A stretch of DNA of 9,133 bases from an uncultured Bacteroidota bacterium (GCA_913056475.1 CAJXMS010000072.1:1-9133), one strand, 5' to 3'. Positions 1 to 6,225 are shown, numbered from the stretch's first letter. Numbers and translations are program-made. Notes: generated by a model from the letters alone, not told the origin.

Positions 1-23
1 GGAGCCAAAAAGCCCGGGCATGA
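1..23 (+). CDS. Possible last codons of an upstream gene (partial)
   Basis: Frame 3 is open from the left edge and ends at TGA 21-23, giving a tail of Ser-Gln-Lys-Ala-Arg-Ala. That stop would overlap the next ATG (20-22) as ATGA, the same junction seen between the next two genes. The other frames are also open at the edge (frame 1 stops at 37-39), so this is only a suggestion from spacing. Too little is present to identify a product. Confidence 0.3.
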
Positions 24-649
24 GTCTGGGGCTCTTTAGCATGAGCTACCTGGGCCCTATTGATTACTGGGCTGCTTTGCTCCGTTACCCTTATGTTATC
101 TGTGAGGCTTGGGAAACCTATCCCAAACAAAGCTATCGAAACCGCTGCTACATCGACAGCCCCAATGGTCCGCTCAAACTAACGGTACCGGTAAACCATC
201 AGAGCGCCCGCTACAGTGGCAGCATTAAGTTGAGCCCCCAACGCGACTGGATGCGGGCGCATCTCCAGGCCCTGCGTACCACTTATGGCCACAGCCCCTT
301 TTACGAAACCATCGGCCCGGGCCTGGCGGAAGTCCTGAGCGAGCCGCCTAACACCCTCTGGGAACTTAACCAGCGCCTGGCCGCGCGTATCCTCCACTGG
401 CTGCGGCGAGACCAGCCGCTTAACGCTACTCGCTCCTGGGTAGCCAGGCCTGCGGGGGCGGATGATCTACGCTCTCCGTTTCACCCCAAAAGGAAAAGCC
501 CCGTGAAGGCCTTTCCGCCCTACTGGCAAAACTTCCGGCATAAGCATGGCTTTCTGCCTAATCTCAGTATCATAGACCTGCTGATGAACGAAGGCCCCGC
601 GGCTGGTGCCTATTTGCAGCAATTGGAATTTGTATTTTCGCCCTTATGA
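20..649 (+). CDS. WbqC-family protein
   Basis: A 209-residue protein matching the WbqC-like family (PF08889) in length and in its N-terminal layout. The start is followed by a Tyr-Leu-Gly-Pro-Ile-Asp-Tyr-Trp stretch (residues 10-17), then a Glu-x-Tyr-x-Lys-Gln-Ser-Tyr-Arg-Asn-Arg core near residues 32-42, and a Leu-Thr-Val-Pro-Val strand before residue 60. WbqC-like proteins occur in many Bacteroidota and in some surface-polysaccharide loci. Their biochemical activity is not established, so none is assigned. No signal peptide is visible, so it is probably cytoplasmic. ATG 20 is preferred over ATG 41 because family members carry a few residues before the Ser-x-x-Tyr-x-x-Pro/Gly segment, and because an upstream frame would then overlap as ATGA. 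The frame is open to the left edge, so a still earlier start cannot be excluded. It overlaps the next gene by 4 nt. Confidence 0.85.
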   Translation: MSLGLFSMSYLGPIDYWAALLRYPYVICEAWETYPKQSYRNRCYIDSPNGPLKLTVPVNHQSARYSGSIKLSPQRDWMRAHLQALRTTYGHSPFYETIGPGLAEVLSEPPNTLWELNQRLAARILHWLRRDQPLNATRSWVARPAGADDLRSPFHPKRKSPVKAFPPYWQNFRHKHGFLPNLSIIDLLMNEGPAAGAYLQQLEFVFSPL

Positions 650-1773
650 AAATATCGGCAATCCTCACCCGTAGCGCTTCCTGGCTTTGGGGGCTTTCTC
701 TTATTTCTTGCGCGCTCTTTCCTTTGGCCGGTGAGGCCCAGGAAAACTGCGCCAGGCAGTACCCCTACCAGGTGAAGGCTCCCAGTGGCTTAAGCCTAAG
801 GAGCCGCCCCTCCCTGAAGGCGGAAGTGCTTACCTATGGCTTGCACAAGGACACGATGAACGTATGTCCCGGCACCTACGGAAGCCTTACCGTAGAAGGC
901 ATTGAAGGACACTGGCGCCGTGTACGCTATAAAAAACAGTGGGGGTATGCTTTCGATGGCTTTTTGGCCAGTTTGAACGAAGGTGCCGAGGAAGCGCTAA
1001 ACCAATCTCTGCAAAAAAGCCGCCAGCTGAGGCAAGAGGCCGATAGTTTGCTAGGGCAAACGTCCGCTTCTAAGGAATCTAACATGTCAAAGCATCCTTT
1101 CTGGAACAATGCCAGCCAAACTCAGGTAGCCATCGAGGCGGTAAATTACTGCGGACCAGCCGACAAGCTGGACCCCAGCCTTATCTGGTATGGCATTTTC
1201 CCCGCCGATAGCAATGCCCGGTATCACCGCGTAAAACCAGTGGAAATGAGAATGGTGGTGAGCCAGCGCCAGCTTTACGAAGGGTTGGAGTTTGATATCA
1301 CCACCGAAGAGGAAGAGAGAAGCCTTTTTCTGCTGGGACTCAATCGCCCTCTGGCCACCGAAGAAGTGGAGCTGAAGGACCGTAGCGAGATGTTTCGCTA
1401 CCGGGGCAATCAACTCCTGCCGGGGCAAATTTGCAATTTGCGCGCTAGCTCTTCGCTTCAATTGATGGCTTCCGGCTCGGTAAACCGTGAAGCCGGCTGC
1501 CTGCAAGTATCTAATTATGAATTAGAGGCCACCCTGGTAAAAGAAAATCAAGAAACCACTAAGCAGGACCTGATGGCCCTTCTGCCCGATTTGGGCCCCT
1601 GTGGGGTGATGGAGCTATTCTGGTACGGCGATCTCTCCGGTGATGGGCTACCCGAACTGATCCTGGTACACTCCCCTCAAAAAGGAGTCAATCAATTTCA
1701 CCTGCTGAGCAGTAACGCCCCAAACGCCCTCTGGCAGCGGGCCTTTACCTTCACCCTTCCCAATTGCAAATAA
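646..1773 (+). CDS. Secreted SH3b-domain protein of unknown function
   Basis: This 375-residue protein starts in an ATGA overlap with the WbqC gene. A signal peptide spans residues 1-31: Lys2 and Arg9, a hydrophobic core around 11-27, and probable cleavage at Gly-Glu-Ala|Gln32, giving an N-terminal Gln as in many exported Bacteroidota proteins. A lipobox-like Leu-Ile-Ser-Cys (19-22) lies inside the hydrophobic core, so a lipoprotein is a less likely alternative. Residues about 41-110 form a bacterial SH3 (SH3b) domain, shown by a Leu-Ser-Leu-Arg-Ser-Arg-Pro-Ser pattern at 49-56 and a Trp-Gly-Tyr-Ala segment at 99-102. The middle (about 150-300) is not recognised. Near the C-terminus Asp-Leu-Ser-Gly-Asp-Gly-x-Pro-Glu (329-337) resembles the short Asp/Gly-rich loops of FG-GAP-like or calcium-binding repeats. 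SH3b domains often bind cell-wall or protein ligands, and an amidase is encoded two genes downstream. A periplasmic or envelope role is therefore plausible but unproven. Confidence 0.8.
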   Translation: MKISAILTRSASWLWGLSLISCALFPLAGEAQENCARQYPYQVKAPSGLSLRSRPSLKAEVLTYGLHKDTMNVCPGTYGSLTVEGIEGHWRRVRYKKQWGYAFDGFLASLNEGAEEALNQSLQKSRQLRQEADSLLGQTSASKESNMSKHPFWNNASQTQVAIEAVNYCGPADKLDPSLIWYGIFPADSNARYHRVKPVEMRMVVSQRQLYEGLEFDITTEEEERSLFLLGLNRPLATEEVELKDRSEMFRYRGNQLLPGQICNLRASSSLQLMASGSVNREAGCLQVSNYELEATLVKENQETTKQDLMALLPDLGPCGVMELFWYGDLSGDGLPELILVHSPQKGVNQFHLLSSNAPNALWQRAFTFTLPNCK

Positions 1774-1777
1774 CGGT

Positions 1778-3406
1778 ATGAACCTGGAGCACAATAAAAA
1801 CGAAGACCACCTGAAGTTGATGGTGGCGGATGTACGCCGCAAGCTGGACCGCATAGCAAAAGGCGGTGGCGATAAGAAAATAGCCAAACAACACGAACAG
1901 GGCAAACTCACCGCCCGGGAGCGGATCGCGTATTTGCTGGATGACAAAAAACCCCAAATCGAGATCGGCGCCTTTGCGGGTTACGAGATGTATCAAGAGC
2001 ACGGCGGCTGCCCTGCAGGGGGCGTGGTAGTGGTGATGGGCTACCTCCGCGATCAAATGGTGATCGTGGTAGCCAATGACGCCACCGTGAAAGCGGGCGC
2101 TTGGTTTCCCATTACGGGGAAGAAAAACCTGCGGGCCCAGGAAATAGCCCTGGAAAACCATATTCCCATCATTTACCTGGTAGACAGTGCCGGGGTGTAC
2201 CTTCCCCTGCAAGATGAGATTTTTCCTGATAAAGAACATTTTGGCCGCATTTTTCGCAACAATGCGGTGCTCTCCTCGCGCGGTATTCCCCAAATTGCCG
2301 CTATCATGGGTAGTTGCGTAGCGGGGGGCGCCTACCTTCCTATCATGAGCGATGAGGCCCTCATCGTAGAAAAGACGGGCAGCATTTTCCTGGCCGGGAG
2401 CTATCTGGTCAAGGCAGCCATTGGGGAAGAGGTGGATAACGAAACCCTGGGCGGAGCCACTACCCACTGCGAAATATCCGGTGTAACCGATTATAAAAGC
2501 AAGGACGATAAAGATGCCCTGGATAGCATAAAAAACATCGTGGATAAAATGGGGGCCAAAAACAAAGCCGGGTACAACCGCAGCACCCCCGCTCCGCCCG
2601 CCAAAGATCCCGAGGAAATTTACGGCCTTATGCCCAGTGATGGGGCCAAGACCTACGATACGATGGAGATTATCGAGAGGCTGGTAGATGATAGCGCCTT
2701 TGAAGCCTATAAAGAAGGCTACGGACAAACCCTCATCACCGGCTATGCCCGCATAGATGGCTGGGCGGTAGGCATTGTGGCCAATAACCGTAAAGTGGTG
2801 AAAAGCAAAAAGGGCGAAATGCAATTTGGCGGGGTGATCTACTCTGATAGCGCCGATAAGGCCGCCCGCTTTATTGCCAACTGCAATCAAAAGAAGATCC
2901 CCCTGGTGTTTCTCCAGGACGTAACCGGTTTTATGGTAGGCAAGCGCAGTGAGCACGGCGGCATCATCAAGGACGGCGCCAAAATGGTGAACACCATGAG
3001 CAACAGCGTTGTGCCGAAGTTTACCGTGATCATGGGCAATAGTTACGGAGCCGGTAATTACGCCATGTGTGGCAAAGCCTATGATCCCCGGCTTATCGTG
3101 GCCTGGCCCAATTCGCGCCTGGCGGTAATGGGCGGCCAGCAAGCCGCCAAGGTGCTGCTCCAGATCGAAAAGGCGCGCCTCAAAAGCCAGGGCCAAGAAA
3201 TAACCGATGAAGTAGAAAAAGAACTCCTGGACAAAATCCACAATAGCTACGAAGCCCAAACCAAACCGGAGTACGCGGCGGCACGCCTCTGGACCGATGC
3301 CATCATAGACCCCCTGGAAACCCGGCGCTGGATAAGCATGGGCATAGAAGCGGCGGACCACGCTCCCAGCGATGAACCCTTTAACCCAGGGGTGCTGCAA
3401 ACCTAA
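1778..3406 (+). CDS. Acyl-CoA carboxylase, carboxyltransferase (beta) subunit, methylcrotonyl-CoA type
   Basis: A 542-residue biotin-dependent carboxyltransferase. It moves the carboxyl group from carboxybiotin to an acyl-CoA, working with a biotin carboxylase/BCCP subunit not encoded here. Two crotonase-like halves are visible. The N-half carries Asp-Ser-Ala-Gly-Val-Tyr-Leu-Pro (136-143), then Phe-Pro-Asp-Lys-Glu-His-Phe-Gly-Arg-Ile-Phe (149-159), and Gly-Gly-Ala-Tyr (183-186). The C-half carries Gly-Asn-Ser-Tyr-Gly-Ala-Gly-Asn-Tyr (420-428). The Gly-rich loops are where the family forms its oxyanion holes. The Leu-Pro-x-Gln-x-x-x-Phe-Pro-x-x-x-His-Phe-Gly-Arg block is typical of methylcrotonyl-/geranyl-CoA carboxylases (leucine or isoprenoid breakdown) rather than propionyl-CoA carboxylase, so that subtype is inferred. 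True substrate specificity is uncertain. The length is normal for the family and no frameshift is seen. It starts 4 nt after the SH3b gene and ends 16 nt before the amidase gene, so co-transcription is likely. Confidence 0.93.
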   Translation: MNLEHNKNEDHLKLMVADVRRKLDRIAKGGGDKKIAKQHEQGKLTARERIAYLLDDKKPQIEIGAFAGYEMYQEHGGCPAGGVVVVMGYLRDQMVIVVANDATVKAGAWFPITGKKNLRAQEIALENHIPIIYLVDSAGVYLPLQDEIFPDKEHFGRIFRNNAVLSSRGIPQIAAIMGSCVAGGAYLPIMSDEALIVEKTGSIFLAGSYLVKAAIGEEVDNETLGGATTHCEISGVTDYKSKDDKDALDSIKNIVDKMGAKNKAGYNRSTPAPPAKDPEEIYGLMPSDGAKTYDTMEIIERLVDDSAFEAYKEGYGQTLITGYARIDGWAVGIVANNRKVVKSKKGEMQFGGVIYSDSADKAARFIANCNQKKIPLVFLQDVTGFMVGKRSEHGGIIKDGAKMVNTMSNSVVPKFTVIMGNSYGAGNYAMCGKAYDPRLIVAWPNSRLAVMGGQQAAKVLLQIEKARLKSQGQEITDEVEKELLDKIHNSYEAQTKPEYAAARLWTDAIIDPLETRRWISMGIEAADHAPSDEPFNPGVLQT

Positions 3407-3422
3407 AAACCGCCCCTCTCCC

Positions 3423-4721
3423 ATGGCCCTTCGTTCTCCCTTCTACCTCCTTCCCTTGCTTTTGCTAAGCAGCGCCTTGCATGCCCAAACCCGGCAAGAC
3501 AGCCTCTGGCTAGAGGAAAGGGCAGTAGGCGAGCAGCCCTGGCGCAGTGCCGTCCAAAAAATAGATAGCCCTCACACCTGGGGCTTTTTGGGCATTTCCG
3601 CCTACTGCGAGGCCCGCTACGGGCCGGAAAAGCTTTACCTCCGTTTTCAAAAAGAGGGCCGGTGGGAAAGCTGGAACCCCATGCCCGGCCCTGACCACGG
3701 TAAGGCCCGGGGAAGGAAAAGCTGGATTGCCAAGCCTCGCCGCGAGGCCGCTCAAGCGTTTCAAATTGGCAGTTCTCAGGCATTAAAAGCCCCCCTCATC
3801 CTGCGTACTTTCCGGGCGCCCCCACCGGAAAAAAAAAGCGCTTCCAACACCGTCCGCCCGTTAAGGAAAGCCGATAGCTGCGCTTGCCCAGCCCCGCCTA
3901 TTTGTCAAAGGAGCTGCTGGTGCCCCGGGGGCAATTGTCCACCGCCAAACTACAGCGCCCATTCCCCTACCCACCTGGTGGTGCATCATTCCGCCGGATT
4001 TACCGATTATTCCGACTACCAGTGGGTGGTATCTTACTACTGGGACCTGCACGTAAATACCAACGGCTGGAGCGACATAGGCTACAACTGGCTCATAGAT
4101 CCCAACGGAGTAGTTTATGAAGGACGGGGTCTGGGGCACTTGGGCGCCCATTTTAGCTGTATGAATTCGGGAACCAGCGGGATATGCCTGATTGGCAATT
4201 TTATGGATACCGTCCCCAGCGATACCGCCTTAAGTAGTTTGGCCATGCTGAGCACTTACCTGGCTTGTCAGCATAGTATTTTTCTGGCCGATAGCAGTTT
4301 GCACGGGAGTTCTCAGCTGGTACTTCCGCACCTAACGGGCCACCGGGCGGCCAACGTCGCCCAGCGGGGCTGTCCTTCCGGGACGGTGTGCCCGGGCGAT
4401 TCGCTCTTTCCAATGCTGGATAGCCTGGCGAACCGGATGGCCAGCCGGGCCTGTTTACAGGGACTGGGGCGGGAAGACCTGCCCGCGGGAAGACTTACGC
4501 TTTTTCCGCAGCCGGCGCAAAATCAGCTCCAGCTCCGCTGGACCGACAATGCGCCCCGCGAAATCAAGGTTTATGCCCCATCCGGTAAACGGATACAGCA
4601 AGCAAGGGGCGTGGCCGCGCGGCTTACTTTATCCCTGGAAGGCCTGCCCGGTGGGCTGTATTTACTGCAGGTAAAAGGCCCGCGGGGCGTCTATCAACGC
4701 CGCTTTTTGGTTCGGCCCTAG
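3423..4721 (+). CDS. Secreted N-acetylmuramoyl-L-alanine amidase (PGRP/amidase_2) with T9SS sorting domain
   Basis: ATG 3423 gives 432 residues and a clean signal peptide (1-21, cleavage His-Ala|Gln22). An upstream in-frame ATG at 3372 lies inside the carboxylase gene and would put 17 extra polar residues before the signal, so it is rejected. Residues about 25-145 form an N-terminal domain with an Arg-Phe-x-x-x-Gly-x-Trp-x-x-Trp motif; its function is unknown. A linker with six cysteines (153, 155, 161, 165, 167, 172) follows. The catalytic domain spans about 180-350. Its probable Zn ligands are His188 (first of His-His-Ser), His307 (Gly-His-Arg) and Cys323 (Thr-Val-Cys-Pro-Gly), with catalytic Tyr221 (Gly-Tyr-Asn) and Thr321. 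All key residues of an active PGRP-type amidase are therefore present. Residues 358-432 look like a type A C-terminal sorting domain (Leu-Phe-Pro-Gln-Pro-Ala-x-Asn start, Gly-Gly-Leu-Tyr-Leu-Leu near the end), implying export by the type IX system to the surface or medium. It likely cleaves peptidoglycan stem peptides, for remodelling or attack on other bacteria. Confidence 0.92.
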   Translation: MALRSPFYLLPLLLLSSALHAQTRQDSLWLEERAVGEQPWRSAVQKIDSPHTWGFLGISAYCEARYGPEKLYLRFQKEGRWESWNPMPGPDHGKARGRKSWIAKPRREAAQAFQIGSSQALKAPLILRTFRAPPPEKKSASNTVRPLRKADSCACPAPPICQRSCWCPGGNCPPPNYSAHSPTHLVVHHSAGFTDYSDYQWVVSYYWDLHVNTNGWSDIGYNWLIDPNGVVYEGRGLGHLGAHFSCMNSGTSGICLIGNFMDTVPSDTALSSLAMLSTYLACQHSIFLADSSLHGSSQLVLPHLTGHRAANVAQRGCPSGTVCPGDSLFPMLDSLANRMASRACLQGLGREDLPAGRLTLFPQPAQNQLQLRWTDNAPREIKVYAPSGKRIQQARGVAARLTLSLEGLPGGLYLLQVKGPRGVYQRRFLVRP

Positions 4722-4783
4722 ATCGCGTCGCCAGCGCTCCCTTTGCTTGTAAACTTCTCTCCCCTAGTGAGGCCTGTCGCGCC

Positions 4784-4797
4784 CGTGGCGAGGCGCT
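4784..4797 (+). repeat. 14-nt direct repeat, copy 1
   Basis: CGTGGCGAGGCGCT here recurs at 4878-4891 as CGTGGTGAGGCGCT, 13 of 14 bases identical and 94 nt apart. The second copy forms part of a hairpin; this copy could pair with GCCTCGC at 4819-4825 through its GCGAGGC (4788-4794). Confidence 0.5.
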
Positions 4798-4835
4798 ATG
4801 CTGTGCCACCTAGCAAATGCCTCGCTCCATCAAAA

Positions 4836-4855
4836 CGACGTTTTGGCAAACGTCG
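4836..4855. repeat. Perfect inverted repeat (8-bp arms, 4-nt loop)
   Basis: CGACGTTT (4836-4843), loop TGGC, AAACGTCG (4848-4855). It overlaps a second perfect palindrome, CAAAACGACGTTTTG (4831-4845), so two exclusive foldings are possible. Neither is followed by a T-tract, so it is not an obvious intrinsic terminator. It lies 115 nt after the amidase stop. Confidence 0.6.
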
Positions 4856-4877
4856 CTACGTAAGGATGTTTCCGGTT

Positions 4878-4904
4878 CGTGGTGAGGCGCTGACCCCCTC
4901 ACCA
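4878..4904. repeat. Second direct-repeat copy forming a hairpin
   Basis: The arms TGGTGAGG (4880-4887) and CCTCACCA (4897-4904) are perfectly complementary over 8 bp around a 9-nt loop. The left arm belongs to the 14-nt direct repeat also found at 4784-4797. No T-tract follows on the plus strand, so termination of amidase transcripts by this structure would be weak or factor-dependent. Confidence 0.55.
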
Positions 4905-5128
4905 TCCTCACTTCCCTCATCAAATCACCCGTGCAACAATTAAACGACTTAACAATTTAACCTCCCTCCAAGAACCACCCTTCGCTACAATCTCACTAAC
5001 CGCGAGATCACTCAGGATGACATTCTGGTAAACTGCCTCCTTTCCGTTTATAAACAAGTCTTTTCAGACCTCGCCTGTCTCACCACTTTAACAGTTAAAC
5101 AGTCACCCCTTAAACGACTAAACCATGC

Positions 5129-5160
5129 AGAGCCCCCTAAATCCCTCCAAGGGGGACTTC
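5129..5160. repeat. Probable relic of a dispersed Bacteroidota intergenic repeat
   Basis: The segment reads AGAGCCCCCTAAATCCC and continues to AAGGGGGACTTC. From memory this closely resembles a palindromic intergenic element seen in many copies in Bacteroidota genomes, whose centre is usually a symmetric CCCCC/GGGGG pair. Here the centre is imperfect (TCCCTCC against GGGGGA), which suggests a decayed copy. The family assignment rests on recall, not on a search. Confidence 0.5.
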
Positions 5161-5246
5161 GGGCCGCGTTGGGCATCCCTAAAATTCTGATCCACAGAAC
5201 CGGGTGCCTCTCGCAGGGGAAATCGGGATAATGGGAAAATTTTGAT

Positions 5247-5273
5247 AAGCGCCCTTTGGGGGTTGGGGCGCTT
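5247..5273. repeat. Perfect inverted repeat (8-bp arms, 11-nt loop)
   Basis: AAGCGCCC (5247-5254) pairs with GGGCGCTT (5266-5273). Read on the minus strand it lies 67-93 nt after the recX stop and is followed by ATCAAAATTTTCCC, so it could act as a weak terminator for recX. On the plus strand only TGGATGG follows. It may equally be part of a dispersed repeat. Confidence 0.45.
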
Positions 5274-5309
5274 TGGATGGGCTGATAAAAAGCGAAATGG
5301 ATAAAATGT

Positions 5310-5327
5310 GTCCGCCTATTTACGGAC
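5310..5327 (-). terminator. Possible weak intrinsic terminator of the DUF4286-recX unit
   Basis: On the minus strand, 12 nt after the recX stop, GTCCG pairs with CGGAC around an 8-nt loop and is followed by ACATTTTATCC. The stem is only 5 bp and the T-run is short. The call rests mainly on position. The stronger stem at 5247-5273 is an alternative. Confidence 0.3.
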
Positions 5328-5339
5328 GGGAACGGGAGC

Positions 5340-5825
5340 TTAAGCATTTTCCGCCACAACCACCTCCCAGGCATCCTGGATGAGATCGGCTTCGAAGCCG
5401 CGGCGGTAGGCGGCCTGAAAAGCCCGGTGACGGGCTCTCCGCTGGGCCAGGGCCGAGGCATTTTTGGGGGGCTGATACTTTTCCAGCAAGCGCTGAAGGG
5501 TGGCCTCATATTCGGCGGGGTCAATCTCCTTGAGCGCTTTTTTCTGGAGGTAGTCGCCTATCTGGTGGTAGCGTAAGCCCCGGCGTATTTTGTGGCGGCC
5601 CCAGCCTTTCATTCGGAATTTACCGCGGGCATAGGCCCGGGCAAAGCGCTCTTCGCTCAAAAAACCATCCTGGATAAGCCGCACCGTGAGCTCATCTACT
5701 GCCTCCGGCTGAAGCCCCAGGGAGCGCAGCTTTTCTCTTACCTGGCGCTGGCTTCGCTCCTGATAGGCACAGTAAGCGGCTACTTTTTCCAGGGCTTCTT
5801 CCAGGTCATGAACAGGGCCACTCAT
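5340..5825 (-). CDS. recX: RecX-family regulatory protein
   Basis: This 161-residue, highly charged, helical protein has the RecX layout of repeated three-helix units. Residues about 13-55 carry Ala-x-x-Tyr-Cys-Ala-Tyr-Gln-Glu-Arg-Ser and Val-Arg-Glu-Lys-Leu, followed by Leu-Ile-Gln-Asp-Gly-Phe-Leu-Ser-Glu-Glu-Arg-Phe-Ala. A Trp-Gly-Arg-x-Lys-Ile block at about 74-79 is diagnostic. RecX proteins bind RecA and modulate (usually limit) RecA filament growth during recombination and SOS; in this organism that role is inferred from the family. Length is normal for the group. The gene follows DUF4286 by only 3 nt with no promoter box between them, so co-transcription is very likely. recA itself is not in the window. 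The start at 5825 gives the usual short N-terminus before the first helix. The stop sits in an 8-bp palindrome GCTTAAGC (5338-5345). Confidence 0.92.
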   Translation of the reverse strand: MSGPVHDLEEALEKVAAYCAYQERSQRQVREKLRSLGLQPEAVDELTVRLIQDGFLSEERFARAYARGKFRMKGWGRHKIRRGLRYHQIGDYLQKKALKEIDPAEYEATLQRLLEKYQPPKNASALAQRRARHRAFQAAYRRGFEADLIQDAWEVVVAENA

Positions 5826-5828
5826 GGC

Positions 5829-6140
5829 TTATTGGTGCTCTGATTCCAGCTGCAGGAGCGTCCGGAATGAAACGGCCCGGTCGCCGTAACGGGCACGAAA
5901 CTCGGCTTGCAATTTAGGGGCATACACTTCCTGGTAGAGCTGCAGGGTTTCCCGATCACGCACCTCGTACTGAATGGAATAGGTGATGCCCTGCTCCTCC
6001 TCTACCATCACCTTAAAGAGGCGGCTTTTCTGAAAAAGACCGGTGCCCATGACGTCCGGAATATGTTGTTCCCGCATCCACTGGAGCCAGTCCTGCTCCA
6101 GGTCTTTTTCTATATTTACCGTTACGTTATAAATGATCAT
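5829..6140 (-). CDS. DUF4286 family protein
   Basis: This 103-residue protein matches DUF4286 (PF14114) over its whole length. It begins Met-Ile-Ile-Tyr-Asn-Val-Thr-Val-Asn-Ile, then Trp-Leu-x-Trp-Met-Arg-Glu-x-His-Ile-Pro-Asp-Val (residues 18-30). Next come a Val-Glu-Glu-Glu-x-Gly-Ile-Thr-Tyr-Ser-Ile-Gln-Tyr strand pair (46-58) and a C-terminal Val-Ser-Phe-Arg-Thr-Leu-Leu. The pattern of alternating strands and helices suggests a small ferredoxin-like or dimeric alpha-beta barrel fold; this is an inference. No biochemical function is known for the family. There is no signal peptide, so it is cytoplasmic. It is the first gene of a two-gene unit with recX and is preceded by a TAnnTTTG promoter box and an inverted repeat. 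The start is clear because the family begins at exactly this Met. Confidence 0.9.
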   Translation of the reverse strand: MIIYNVTVNIEKDLEQDWLQWMREQHIPDVMGTGLFQKSRLFKVMVEEEQGITYSIQYEVRDRETLQLYQEVYAPKLQAEFRARYGDRAVSFRTLLQLESEHQ

Positions 6141-6207
6141 GGCGCGTGTTTTTCAAGGGCTAAATCCCTGCTAAAATGGAAAACTGTTTATGCCGGCGAG
6201 GGGCTCC

Positions 6208-6225
6208 TTTGGCCGGGAGGCCAAA
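6208..6225. repeat. Perfect inverted repeat over the DUF4286-recX promoter (possible operator)
   Basis: TTTGGCC (6208-6214), spacer GGGA, GGCCAAA (6219-6225). The right arm includes the TTTG of the minus-strand TACATTTG box (6222-6229), so the repeat covers the expected start of transcription. It could be a protein-binding operator or, if transcribed, a hairpin at the 5' end of the mRNA. Confidence 0.5.

Larger units (their letters stand above)
4722..5339. other. Noncoding region between convergent genes, rich in hairpins and repeat relics
   Basis: Separates the amidase gene (plus) from recX (minus). Open frames here lack recognisable protein features and look accidental. By eye it is more AT-rich than the flanking genes. 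It contains a 14-nt direct repeat with one mismatch (4784-4797 and 4878-4891). It has hairpins at 4836-4855, 4880-4904, 5247-5273 and 5310-5327. AT-rich motifs related to TTAAACGACT occur at 4940-4949 and 5110-5119, and AACAATTAAA/AACAATTTAA at 4935-4960. There is also a CCCCCTAAATCCC-type segment at 5129-5160. I see no tRNA, riboswitch or gene. Confidence 0.7.

Noticed and set aside
3372..3422. Longer amidase start at 3372 overlapping the carboxylase gene
   Set aside because: It would place 17 polar residues before a complete signal peptide; ATG 3423 gives a standard one.
1751..3424. 557-residue open frame antisense to the carboxylase gene
   Set aside because: It mirrors the carboxylase gene almost end to end, is rich in His/Gly/Ala typical of antisense translation of GC-rich codons, shows no domain, and the sense strand has clear catalytic motifs.
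4743..4943. 66-residue open frame in the noncoding region
   Set aside because: Low-complexity Pro/Ser/Arg composition, spans the hairpins and direct repeats, and has no promoter or recognisable feature.
4722..5339. CRISPR array, integron attC site or tRNA in the noncoding region
   Set aside because: Repeats are too few and irregular for CRISPR, no integron core site was seen at the repeat ends, and no cloverleaf could be formed.
5048..5524. 158-residue minus-strand open frame overlapping the 3' part of recX
   Set aside because: It runs through recX in another frame and into the repeat region; composition (Pro, Ser, Arg, Trp) is that of a shadow frame.
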